The notes under the pieces: generated by a model | What the model saw: the letters and a program-made list of their open reading frames with translations, nothing else | Databases searched by the model: none | What the model was told of the DNA's origin: nothing | Shown: positions 1 to 6,343 of the stretch, piece by piece | Position numbering within the stretch: the stretch's first letter is position 1 | How the letters are laid out: each line of letters opens with the position of its first letter | Assembly (NCBI GenBank): GCA_002455915.1 | Contig: DKLU01000070.1 | Coordinates: 1-7,603 of the forward strand | Origin: Chryseobacterium sp. UBA6632 | GTDB lineage: Bacteria; Bacteroidota; Bacteroidia; Flavobacteriales; Weeksellaceae | DNA: 7,603 nucleotides | Direction: 5' to 3' | Made by a program: the position numbers and the translations under genes

Positions 1-989
1 CCGTTTTCTATTTTTTTCACCTTCCAGTTAAGTGCAAAGGCTCCATCCTCGATCTTACCAAAGGTGGGCTGATGGCTTAGACGTACAATAGGATCTTTTT
101 CATTCAGTTGAAAAGTCATATACTTCAACATATCCGACGTGGAAGATGCGATGCTGGCTGCCACTCTGAGATCCTCCCAGTCGATCACCGGCATTATTCT
201 TCCTTTGCCATCATAACCGGTAGCTATTTTTGATGGAAGTTCTCCGGGCTTCAGCAGATACGTATCTTTCATTTTTAATGGCTTTGCAAAATGTTTTCTC
301 ATAAGGTTTTCATAGGTGTCATTATAAACGCTCTCCATTATATATCCCAGCAATTGTGCAGCAGTATTGCAATGCCTGGAAACGCTTCCCGGCAAAACCT
401 TTAATTTCACCTGATGCAGGTCACGGTAAAGATCCTGTCTGCTGTATATCGTGTGGACAGAATCTAAAATGTATGGTATAGCGTCCGGACCTGCTTTTCC
501 CAAGATATCTTTATCCGGCATCCAATTGGGTAATCCCGATGTTAGATTGGTCAGATTCAATAAAGTAATCGGCGTTCCATCATACTCCAGATTAGGATAA
601 TCTTCTTTCAAATATTTTCTGATATCATCATTCAGGTCGACCTTTTTATCGAGAACTGCCTTGGCCAGTAGAGTAGAGGCAAATGTTTTCGTAATGGAAG
701 CAAGCTCGTATACGGTATGCTTTGTCGGGAGATGTTGCTTGTCTTTTCGGGTCGAGCCATAATTGTAAATATATTGTTTTCCATTTTTTATAATACCGAC
801 CGAAAGACCAACTCTGGAATTGTTTTTCGTAAAGTCATATACAGAACGCTCCACCAATGAATCCAAAGGTGTCTTTAACTGATTATCGGTAGGTAATTTT
901 GTTTCATTGGTCTGAGCAATGACTTGTTTTGAAAATGATACCGTAAATAGCAACAATACAATTTTGATGATCTTAAATGATTTTTTCAT
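1..989 (-). CDS. Secreted serine hydrolase, beta-lactamase / PBP-like family (partial, C-terminus off window)
   Basis: The frame is open from an ATG at 989 to the window edge, giving 329 residues. Residues 1-28 form a signal peptide: MKK, then a hydrophobic stretch (IIKIVLLLFTVSF), and a likely signal peptidase I site near VIA-QT, so the protein is exported to the periplasm or cell surface. Residues 98-101 are SITK, the SxxK nucleophile motif of class C beta-lactamases, EstB-type esterases and DD-peptidases. TNLTSGLPNW and an ASSTSDM segment further support the family. The second motif, normally YxN, reads HCN (residues 206-208) within PGSVSRHCNTAAQLLGYI, so the usual catalytic Tyr is replaced by His. 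The third motif (KTG/HxG) would lie beyond the window. Substrate cannot be told: peptidoglycan peptide, ester or beta-lactam are all possible. It diverges from the ars operon and probably does not belong to it. Confidence 0.88.
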   Translation of the reverse strand, partial: MKKSFKIIKIVLLLFTVSFSKQVIAQTNETKLPTDNQLKTPLDSLVERSVYDFTKNNSRVGLSVGIIKNGKQYIYNYGSTRKDKQHLPTKHTVYELASITKTFASTLLAKAVLDKKVDLNDDIRKYLKEDYPNLEYDGTPITLLNLTNLTSGLPNWMPDKDILGKAGPDAIPYILDSVHTIYSRQDLYRDLHQVKLKVLPGSVSRHCNTAAQLLGYIMESVYNDTYENLMRKHFAKPLKMKDTYLLKPGELPSKIATGYDGKGRIMPVIDWEDLRVAASIASSTSDMLKYMTFQLNEKDPIVRLSHQPTFGKIEDGAFALNWKVKKIEN

Positions 990-1197
990 CTGAAATATTT
1001 AGGGGTTCCTATATTAATGGCAATATTGGTAGTCAGTTTGTTACATAATATATTGATTAACAGGCTTGTTTAGCCTAATATGTTTATGATAATTGAAATT
1101 AAAGGCTACTTTAGGAAAATAGATGATGTGTAGAAAACCTTTCGTAAAAGAAGAAACTTCTGCAAATTTGACGGATGTTTAATTTTAAAATCCTTCC

Positions 1198-1226
1198 AAA
1201 AAATCTTCAACTAGTTGAACTTTTTT
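1198..1226. terminator. Possible bidirectional hairpin terminator
   Basis: The perfect 14-bp palindrome TTCAACTAGTTGAA (1206-1219) is flanked by A6 (1198-1203) and T6 (1221-1226). RNA from either strand could form a short stem followed by a U run. The stem is short and AT-rich, and no gene ends here on either strand within the window, so the function is uncertain. It could be the relic of a gene end or a binding site. Confidence 0.3.
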
Positions 1227-1561
1227 AGGGGACTACATACTTTAAAATGTACCAATTTGATTTTTATTAGGATTTTATGAAAAAGAGATATTATGATACA
1301 TTTTTATCTATCAGAAATATATGGACAATTTTCTGAATTGATTTTTATAATTTAAATATTAGTTAATACTTCCAAAATATTATTTTATATCTTCTAATAA
1401 ATGGTTTTGATAGAGTCCTGTTAAGGTCACAAACGCCCAAATGGATGTAATATAAGCCATTTTTTATACCAGAATAATCCAGATTAATCTTTTTAATGTT
1501 TTAGTAAATTTAGTTTTTCAAATATTAAAGTAAACATTAAATATGGTTATTTAAAATTTAT

Positions 1562-1585
1562 ATCGTAATATTGCAATATAAAAAT
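1562..1585 (+). promoter_or_regulatory. Candidate ArsR operator O1, upstream of arsR
   Basis: The perfect 12-bp palindrome ATATTGCAATAT (1568-1579) ends 13 nt before the arsR ATG. With its flanks (ATCGT before, AAAAAT after) it matches the sequence before the second gene at 22 of 24 positions. ArsR/SmtB regulators bind AT-rich 12-2-12-like palindromes in their own promoters, so this is the natural autoregulatory site. TAATATTG (1566-1573) is one mismatch from the Bacteroidota -7 box TAnnTTTG, so the operator may overlap the promoter. However, no good TTTG lies about 19 bp upstream. The operator assignment is inferred. Confidence 0.65.
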
Positions 1586-1592
1586 ATCATAT

Positions 1593-1922
1593 ATGGGACT
1601 TACTAAAACAGAAATATTCACAGATGAGCAAAATAACTTGGCCTCTCTCTTTAAAGTTTTGGCACATCCTGCAAGAATTGCAATCCTCCAATACATCATT
1701 AATCAGAAAGCTTGCATCTGTAATGACTTAGTGGATGAACTTGGACTGGCACAGGCAACGATCTCTCAACATTTGAAAGAATTGAAAAGTATCGGGATTA
1801 TTCAAGGTACTATCGAGGGAAAATCGGTTTGCTATTGTATCGAAGATAAAAAATGGAAAGAGGTTCAGGGATTGTTCAATCAATTCTTTGAACAAGATGT
1901 AAAAGTTGGGCAATGTTGCTAA
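1593..1922 (+). CDS. arsR: ArsR/SmtB-family arsenic-responsive repressor
   Basis: A 109-residue winged-helix repressor, the usual length for ArsR. Residues 16-34 (LASLFKVLAHPARIAILQY) are the conserved first helices. Residues 46-72 hold the helix-turn-helix (ELGLAQATISQHLKEL), and the beta-wing follows around 72-84. C41 and C43 in ACICNDL match the CxC As(III)-binding motif of E. coli R773 ArsR (ELCVCDL). Further cysteines are C80 and C82 in the wing and the terminal C108-C109. It should repress the operon and be released by As(III) or Sb(III). It is the first gene, with palindromes just upstream and again 28 nt downstream of its stop. The ATG at 1593 is preferred because the conserved domain starts soon after and the operator lies directly before it. 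Confidence 0.95.
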   Translation: MGLTKTEIFTDEQNNLASLFKVLAHPARIAILQYIINQKACICNDLVDELGLAQATISQHLKELKSIGIIQGTIEGKSVCYCIEDKKWKEVQGLFNQFFEQDVKVGQCC

Positions 1923-1945
1923 CAACTTTTTTTATAACTTTTATC

Positions 1946-1969
1946 ATCGTTATATTGCAATATATAAAT
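1946..1969 (+). promoter_or_regulatory. Candidate ArsR operator O2 in the arsR-DUF6428 gap
   Basis: The perfect 14-bp palindrome TATATTGCAATATA (1951-1964) is preceded by ATCGT, as at the first site. It lies in the 70-bp gap after arsR, 28 nt before the ATG at 1993. The 24-bp unit differs from the first only at two A/T positions. It could be a second ArsR operator with an internal promoter, letting the resistance genes be controlled separately from arsR, or a duplicate left when genes were assembled into the operon. No clear promoter boxes accompany it. Confidence 0.6.
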
Positions 1970-1992
1970 TAAATAATATCAATATTAATTTT

Positions 1993-2457
1993 ATGAAACT
2001 ATCACAAATCAAAGCAATCTTACCTACACTGAACAATGTCGAATTTCAGTTAGAGAATGGAAAATTTGTCCCTGAGCATTTCCACGTTACAGAAATAGGG
2101 GTTATCACAAAGAATTTTATAGACTGCGGTGGCAATACAAGAAATGAAAAGGTTGTCAATTTTCAATTGTGGGAGGCGAACGACTTTGAACATAGATTGA
2201 AACCTACCAAACTCTTAGACATCATCTCTCTGTGCGAAGACAAACTGGGAATCGAAGATTCAGATATAGAAGTTGAATATCAAAGCGAAACCATTGGCAA
2301 ATATGATTTGGATTTTAACGGAAATAATTTTGTACTGAAAAATAAACAAACTGCCTGTCTGGCAAATGAAGCTTGCGGAATTCCAGCAGAAAATCAAACT
2401 GTAGAACCATCTGATTTGAATACTTCGTGCTGTACTCCCAAGTCAGGTTGTTGCTAA
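1993..2457 (+). CDS. DUF6428-like Cys-rich protein of ars operons, function unknown
   Basis: A cytosolic protein of 154 residues without signal peptide or membrane segment. From memory it resembles the Bacteroidota family catalogued as DUF6428, often found next to arsR; its biochemical role is not known to me. Notable are PEHFHVTEIG (residues 27-36, with H29 and H31) and FIDCGG (C45), which could form a His/Cys metal site. A mostly acidic middle is followed by a Cys-rich tail: C122, C128 and the terminal CCTPKSGCC (C146, C147, C153, C154). Eight cysteines in all, six in the last 33 residues, suggest As(III) or other soft-metal binding. That is inference. The start at 1993 fits the conserved KLSQIKAIL opening. 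An in-frame ATG at 1906 lies inside arsR, would translate through the palindrome, and was rejected. The next gene starts 16 bp after the stop. Confidence 0.8.
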   Translation: MKLSQIKAILPTLNNVEFQLENGKFVPEHFHVTEIGVITKNFIDCGGNTRNEKVVNFQLWEANDFEHRLKPTKLLDIISLCEDKLGIEDSDIEVEYQSETIGKYDLDFNGNNFVLKNKQTACLANEACGIPAENQTVEPSDLNTSCCTPKSGCC

Positions 2458-2473
2458 AAAAAAAGACTGCATT

Positions 2474-2965
2474 ATGGAAATCAAACCTATAACCAATGAC
2501 AACTTTTCGGAAGTAATAGAAATCTACAATCAAGGATTGGCGACCAACATAGCCACTTTTCAGAATGATTCCCCACAATGGGAGGAATGGGATAAAGGAC
2601 ATCTCGCTTTTTGTAGAATCAGCATTTATGATAATGACAAGATGATTGGCTGGGCATCTTTGACACCAGTTTCAAGTAGATGTGTTTATGCTGGTGTTGC
2701 AGAGGTAAGTATTTATATTGCACAAGACGAGCGAGGTAAAGGAATTGGAAAAACCCTGTTAACTGAATTAATCCAACAGAGCGAAGCAAACTATATATGG
2801 ACATTGCAGTCTGGTATATTTTCCGAAAATGAAAGCAGTATCAAGTTGCACGAGAAATGCGGATTCCGATTAGTTGGCTACCGAGAAAAGATAGGTAAGA
2901 AAAATGGGATTTGGAAAGATAACGTCCTTATGGAACGTAGAAGCAAAAATATCGGAATAGATTAA
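2474..2965 (+). CDS. arsN1: GNAT N-acetyltransferase, phosphinothricin/arsinothricin type (ArsN1-like)
   Basis: A 163-residue single-domain GNAT enzyme transferring acetyl from acetyl-CoA to an amino group. The acetyl-CoA pyrophosphate loop is RGKGIG (residues 87-92), after the strand AEVSIYI, which carries E77, a likely catalytic-base candidate. ENESSIKLHEKCGF (118-131) and GIWKDNVLMER (145-155) match the phosphinothricin acetyltransferase (Bar/Pat) subfamily. In ars operons this subfamily is called ArsN1; the Pseudomonas putida enzyme is known to acetylate arsinothricin, an arsenic analogue of glutamate, and so inactivate it. Its place inside the operon (16 bp after the preceding stop, 25 bp before arsC) supports that substrate, but the sequence alone does not exclude phosphinothricin, methionine sulfoximine or another amine. 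The symbol is therefore tentative. Confidence 0.78.
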   Translation: MEIKPITNDNFSEVIEIYNQGLATNIATFQNDSPQWEEWDKGHLAFCRISIYDNDKMIGWASLTPVSSRCVYAGVAEVSIYIAQDERGKGIGKTLLTELIQQSEANYIWTLQSGIFSENESSIKLHEKCGFRLVGYREKIGKKNGIWKDNVLMERRSKNIGID

Positions 2966-2990
2966 TAACAATAAAGCTTAAATAAAGACT

Positions 2991-3602
2991 ATGTATTCAG
3001 AATTGACAAATACTATTGAACAATTGCAATATCAAAGCATTAGTGAGGAAAGAAAAATCACACTGCAACCATTAATTGATTTTGTACAGCAAAAAATGGA
3101 TGAAGGAAAAGATATTAATATCAATTTCATTTGTACCCATAACTCGCGCAGAAGCCATCTATCACAAATCTGGGCGCAAGCAGGAGCTGCTTATTTCAAT
3201 ATTCCAAACGTATATTGTTATTCGGGAGGTACGGAAGAAACAGCATTATTTCCAAAAGTGGCTGAGACGCTGATTAATCAAGGCTTTAATATCTTCAAAA
3301 TTGCACATGGAAATAACCCTGTATATTCTATCAAGTACGATGATGATTCGTTAGCTGTAATTGGATTTTCAAAAAGATATGATAGTGCGTTCAATCCAAC
3401 AGCTGGGTTTGTTGCAATTATGACCTGTTCTCAAGCAGACGGAGGCTGCCCTTTAATCGCTGGAGCAGAGAAAAGAATCCCTATCACATTTGAAGACCCT
3501 AAAATCTCTGATAATACATCACAGCAGTCACAAGTATATGCAGACAGAAGTTTGCAGATAGCTTCTGAAATGTTCTACGTTTTCTCTAAGATTAAAAAGT
3601 AG
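2991..3602 (+). CDS. arsC: Arsenate reductase, thioredoxin-coupled low-molecular-weight phosphatase type
   Basis: A 203-residue cytosolic enzyme that reduces As(V) to As(III). The phosphatase loop is C48-THNSR-R54-S55 (CX5R), where C48 would attack arsenate. C146 and C153 in [15 protein letters not shown] have the same spacing as Cys82 and Cys89 of Staphylococcus aureus ArsC, which pass the disulfide outward to thioredoxin. FEDP (167-170) supplies the general-acid Asp. This separates it from the glutaredoxin-type E. coli ArsC. A 40-residue N-terminal segment before the phosphatase fold makes it longer than the ~130-residue staphylococcal enzyme; Bacteroidota versions of this length are usual as far as I recall. 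It ends 4 bp before acr3, so the two are very probably co-translated and arsenite is delivered straight to export. Confidence 0.92.
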   Translation: MYSELTNTIEQLQYQSISEERKITLQPLIDFVQQKMDEGKDININFICTHNSRRSHLSQIWAQAGAAYFNIPNVYCYSGGTEETALFPKVAETLINQGFNIFKIAHGNNPVYSIKYDDDSLAVIGFSKRYDSAFNPTAGFVAIMTCSQADGGCPLIAGAEKRIPITFEDPKISDNTSQQSQVYADRSLQIASEMFYVFSKIKK

Positions 3603-3606
3603 TTTT

Positions 3607-4635
3607 ATGCAACCAAAACTAAAATTTATTGACCGCTATCTTACCTTATGGATATTCCTTGCAATGGCAACAGGTATAGGCTTAGGATATTTCTTTCCTG
3701 CAATTTCACAAATCATAAATGCAATGTCAGTAGGAACGACAAATATTCCATTGGCAATAGGTTTGATTTTGATGATGTACCCTCCTTTGGCAAAAGTTGA
3801 TTATTCATTATTACCTCACGCTTTCAAAGATAAAAAAGTAATAGGTCTTTCGTTATTTCTCAATTGGTTTGTTGGTACGATGCTGATGTTTGGATTAGCT
3901 GTTTTGTTCTTACGAAATGAACCCGATTATATGACAGGATTGATATTGATAGGCTTGGCGAGATGTATTGCAATGGTCATTGTTTGGAGTGATTTAGCAA
4001 AAGCAAACAGAGAATATACCGCTATGTTGGTTGCATTGAACAGTATTTTCCAAGTTAGTTCTTACAGCTTTTTAGTTTGGCTTTTCATCAATATATTGCC
4101 AAGCAAATTAGGTTTAGCCAACTTCAATGTAACTGTATCAATGAAAGATGTTACAGAAAGTGTGTTGATTTATTTAGGTATTCCATTTCTGGCAGGCTTC
4201 CTAAGTCGTTACTTTCTTATCAAATCAAAAGGTATAGAATGGTATAACAGAAAGTTTGTTCCAAGAATATCGCCCATCACATTATATGCTTTACTATTTA
4301 CCATAGTAATAATGTTTAGTTTGAAAGGAGATAAAATATTAGAACTGCCAATGGATGTGATAAAAGTTGCCATACCGTTGGTTATTTATTTTGTACTAAT
4401 GTTTTTTGTCAGCTTCTTTATCAACAAATCTTTAAACATACCCTATGATAAAAATGCCTCAATCGCATTTACTGCTACTGGCAATAATTTCGAATTGACG
4501 ATAGCAGTAGCAATAGCAGTTTTTGGCATTCACTCTCCACAAGCTTTCGTAGGTGTTATCGGACCGTTGGTGGAAGTTCCTGTGCTTATCTTATTGGTAA
4601 AAGCCAGTTTGTGGCTAAAGAAAAAATACTACTAA
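3607..4635 (+). CDS. acr3: Acr3-family arsenite efflux permease
   Basis: An inner-membrane protein of 342 residues with about ten hydrophobic segments, the usual Acr3 size and topology. Such genes are sometimes labelled arsB, though Acr3 is unrelated to the E. coli ArsB fold. Diagnostic stretches are [17 protein letters not shown] (111-127), carrying C120, and [20 protein letters not shown] (288-307), carrying E296. These two residues are 176 apart, the same separation as Cys129 and Glu305, the essential pair I recall from the Alkaliphilus metalliredigens Acr3. [12 protein letters not shown] (319-330) is also family-typical. It exports As(OH)3 driven by the proton gradient; there is no ArsA ATPase nearby. 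It is the last gene of the operon, and no clear plus-strand terminator follows it closely. Confidence 0.95.
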   Translation: MQPKLKFIDRYLTLWIFLAMATGIGLGYFFPAISQIINAMSVGTTNIPLAIGLILMMYPPLAKVDYSLLPHAFKDKKVIGLSLFLNWFVGTMLMFGLAVLFLRNEPDYMTGLILIGLARCIAMVIVWSDLAKANREYTAMLVALNSIFQVSSYSFLVWLFINILPSKLGLANFNVTVSMKDVTESVLIYLGIPFLAGFLSRYFLIKSKGIEWYNRKFVPRISPITLYALLFTIVIMFSLKGDKILELPMDVIKVAIPLVIYFVLMFFVSFFINKSLNIPYDKNASIAFTATGNNFELTIAVAIAVFGIHSPQAFVGVIGPLVEVPVLILLVKASLWLKKKYY

Positions 4636-4701
4636 TATAAAGACAATCGAAGTAGACAAAAGTCAAACTATGCCAACTTCATTTGTTTAGAATGTTAAAA
4701 A

Positions 4702-4722
4702 TTATATTGCAAAAAAATATAA
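4702..4722 (+). promoter_or_regulatory. Imperfect third copy of the ars palindrome downstream of acr3
   Basis: TTATATTGCAA (4702-4712) is identical to 11 bases of the second ars site, but the right half is displaced. TTATATT (4702-4708) pairs with AATATAA (4716-4722) across a 7-nt spacer. It could be a decayed operator of a lost fourth transcription unit, or chance in AT-rich DNA. No gene follows on the plus strand. Confidence 0.25.
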
Positions 4723-4804
4723 CTATCAGAAATTGAATGGTAAATTGATGGTAGAAAATTCTTGTTTAATTTGGCTCAAACGAATTAAATCATCTACAAA
4801 AGTG

Positions 4805-4848
4805 TTTTTATAGACATACGTCAACGTACCTTGGCAGGACTATAAAAA
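4805..4848. repeat. Inverted repeat with 9-bp arms between acr3 and the integrase
   Basis: TTTTTATAG (4805-4813) and CTATAAAAA (4840-4848) are perfect inverted arms around a 26-bp, comparatively GC-rich centre that contains ACGTCAACGTACCTTGGC. It may be a recombination or protein-binding site of the mobile element, or a hairpin ending the ars transcript 170 bp after acr3. No U run follows, so a simple terminator is less likely. Confidence 0.4.
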
Positions 4849-4874
4849 TCCAATTTGATAAAATATTAAAAGAT

Positions 4875-4902
4875 AATCCCATCTTGATTATGAGATGGGA
4901 TT
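4875..4902 (-). terminator. Rho-independent terminator of the integrase gene
   Basis: A 10-bp perfect stem, AATCCCATCT (4875-4884) with AGATGGGATT (4893-4902), encloses an 8-nt loop. It lies 29 bp beyond the integrase stop on the minus strand, and the minus-strand RNA continues with a U-rich tail (complement of 4858-4873). It may also stop readthrough from the convergent ars operon. Confidence 0.7.
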
Positions 4903-4930
4903 GTAATTATCATAATTATGAAATCTTACA

Positions 4931-6157
4931 TTAGTTGTCACATTTATCTCCAAGTTTGCTTTTTAGAATCGACATATCATCACTCACCTTCTTATCTAAA
5001 ATCTTAGCATAATGTTGAGTAGTTTTTATGTTCGTATGACCTAACATTTTGCTTACACTTTCAATCGGAACTCCATTGGATAAGGTTATAGTTGTTGCAA
5101 ATGTATGTCTTTCAATGTGAAATGTCAATTCTTTGTTAATCCCACAAACATTGGCAATTTCTTTGAGATAGGAGTTCATTTTCTGATTACTAGGAACAGG
5201 AAACAAGACATTTAAATTTACATATGCAGGATGTTCTTCATATTTTAAAATTAGTTCTTGTGCTAGCAGTAATAATGGAACTCTTGTTGAAGTATTGGTT
5301 TTCTGTCGATTTGTAAATATCCATTTGTCGCCGTCTATTCCAAAATTAATATGAGATTTAGATAATTTCTTCACGTCAACATAGGCAAAGCCAGTATAAC
5401 AACTAAAAAGGAAAATATCACGTACTTGACTCAATCTCTCTGATACAAATTCTTTGTCATAAATCGCTTGAATTTCCTCTTTTGTGAGATAAGGACGTTC
5501 CACGACTTTAAGTTTTGCTTTGTAGCCCAAAAAAGGATCTTTTGATAGCCAACCGTTTGCCATACATAGGCGCATAATCTTTTTGAAATTCTTAATGTAT
5601 TTTATTGCGGTATTATTAGCGCATTTGCGCTCACTACGAAGCCAGAAATCGCAGTCCATAATAAAAGCGTGATCGATCTTTGCAATATCAATATCAGAAA
5701 TTTTATATTTCCAATTTAGAAATTCCTGCGTATGCTTTAAAGATTTTTGTAGCGCTCCAATGTGCCAGGGGCAAAATCCTGTCCGACCAAGGCTTCCACT
5801 TTGTTATTATGCTCCTGAAAAATGGGGATGAGCATTCTTTTCTCCCTATCCGTTCCAAGCAGTTTAGATTTTAAACTTTCTGCAGTCACAAAGTCTTCTT
5901 CTTTGAGCATCAGATAATGAACATCATAAACTTGTTGTTCCAAAGTTTTAAGATATACGTTCAGTGTTCTGGCTTCTTGACTATTACCTATAGCCTTGTG
6001 TGCTTTAATGTCCCATTTTTTGGGGATCAATATACCTTTTAGCAGCAATATCCGCTATCTTACCCTCAATAGTGATTCGTAAGTAGATTGGAGCGGTTCC
6101 GTTTGTTCTGATTTTATTCTTTTTTATAAAGAATAATAGGTTGAATGTTTTGTTCAT
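4931..6157 (-). pseudogene. Tyrosine recombinase (phage/ICE-type integrase), broken by two frameshifts
   Basis: The original gene would run from the ATG at 6157 to the stop at 4931, about 408 residues, normal for Bacteroidota integrases. The start gives MNKTFNLLFFIKKNKIR, the typical arm-DNA-binding opening. Frame is lost at the T6 run 6016-6021 (A6 on the coding strand, one base too many, after AAKRYID) and recovered in another frame (KKWDIKAHKAIGNSQEARTLN). It is lost again near 5740-5748 (one base missing after LERYK) and returns to the first frame as SLKHTQEFLNWKYKISD. The catalytic part is intact: box I is TGFAYVDV without the classical Arg, as in IntDOT-like enzymes, followed by H-x-x-R-H (HIERH), LGHTN, and the nucleophile Tyr in TTQHYAKI (residue 383 of the repaired protein). 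The last 242 residues could be made from an ATG at 5659, but without arm-binding function. Both lesions sit at A/T runs, so read error is possible. Confidence 0.85.
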
Positions 6158-6255
6158 TGTGTGATAACTTTAATTGTTTAATAATTTACTTTTTGTTACC
6201 ACTTTTTGCAAGATGTTCAATCGTTAGGCTGCCTATTGATAAGGTTTTCCAGAGA

Positions 6256-6325
6256 TTTTAGTGACCTATTTTGATATTTTCACGATAGGTCACTAAAAAG
6301 GACATATAAATAGTGACCTATTTTG
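6256..6325. repeat. Three TAGTGACCTA repeats between tRNA-Ser and the integrase
   Basis: TAGTGACCTATTTTG occurs at 6259-6273 and, identical over 15 bp, at 6311-6325. A copy in inverse orientation (TAGGTCACTA, 6286-6295) lies between. The first and inverse copies form perfect 13-bp inverted arms (6256-6268 with 6286-6298) around 17 nt. Position next to the int start and the tRNA 3' end suits arm-type binding sites of the recombinase or a repressor site controlling int. The binding role is inferred. Confidence 0.75.
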
Positions 6326-6343
6326 TTTTTTTTTGACACCTGA

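Larger units (their letters stand above)
990..1592. other. AT-rich non-coding region between the serine hydrolase and the ars operon
   Basis: I find no convincing gene or gene remnant in these 603 bp. They must hold the promoters of the divergent hydrolase and of arsR, but I could not assign a clear TTTG/TAnnTTTG pair to either. The stretch contains a bidirectional hairpin (1198-1226), a 7-bp inverted repeat (1311-1317 with 1330-1336) and, at the right end, the first ars palindrome. If the ars genes came with an island, the left junction could lie here, but no copy of the tRNA-Ser 3' end is present. Confidence 0.6.

Noticed and set aside
1424..1430. AGGTCAC left of arsR, resembling the TAGGTCACTA repeat near the tRNA
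   Set aside because: Only seven bases match, without the flanking TA and CTAAAA context, which is expected occasionally by chance.
1906..1992. In-frame ATG at 1906 giving a 29-residue N-terminal extension of the DUF6428-like protein
   Set aside because: It lies inside the end of arsR, would translate the palindrome and the AT-rich spacer into Asn/Tyr/Phe-rich filler, and the recognisable family opening begins at 1993.
3022..3032. AATTGCAATAT inside arsC, resembling the ars operator
   Set aside because: It lies in coding sequence (EQLQYQ) and is not a full palindrome; coincidence of codon use.
1308..4733. Direct repeat CTATCAGAAAT at 1308-1318 and 4723-4733 flanking the ars operon
   Set aside because: An 11-mer in AT-rich spacers is not far from chance, the flanks do not match, and TATCAGAAAT recurs inside the integrase gene near 5692-5701. 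Not enough to call element boundaries.
4904..4918. Palindrome TAATTAT-C-ATAATTA next to the integrase stop
   Set aside because: Pure A/T arms of 7 bp in very AT-rich DNA; no neighbouring feature gives it meaning.
5737..6048. Separate small gene starting with TTG at 6048
   Set aside because: It is the middle of the integrase in a shifted frame; TTG is an internal codon, and the true start lies at 6157.
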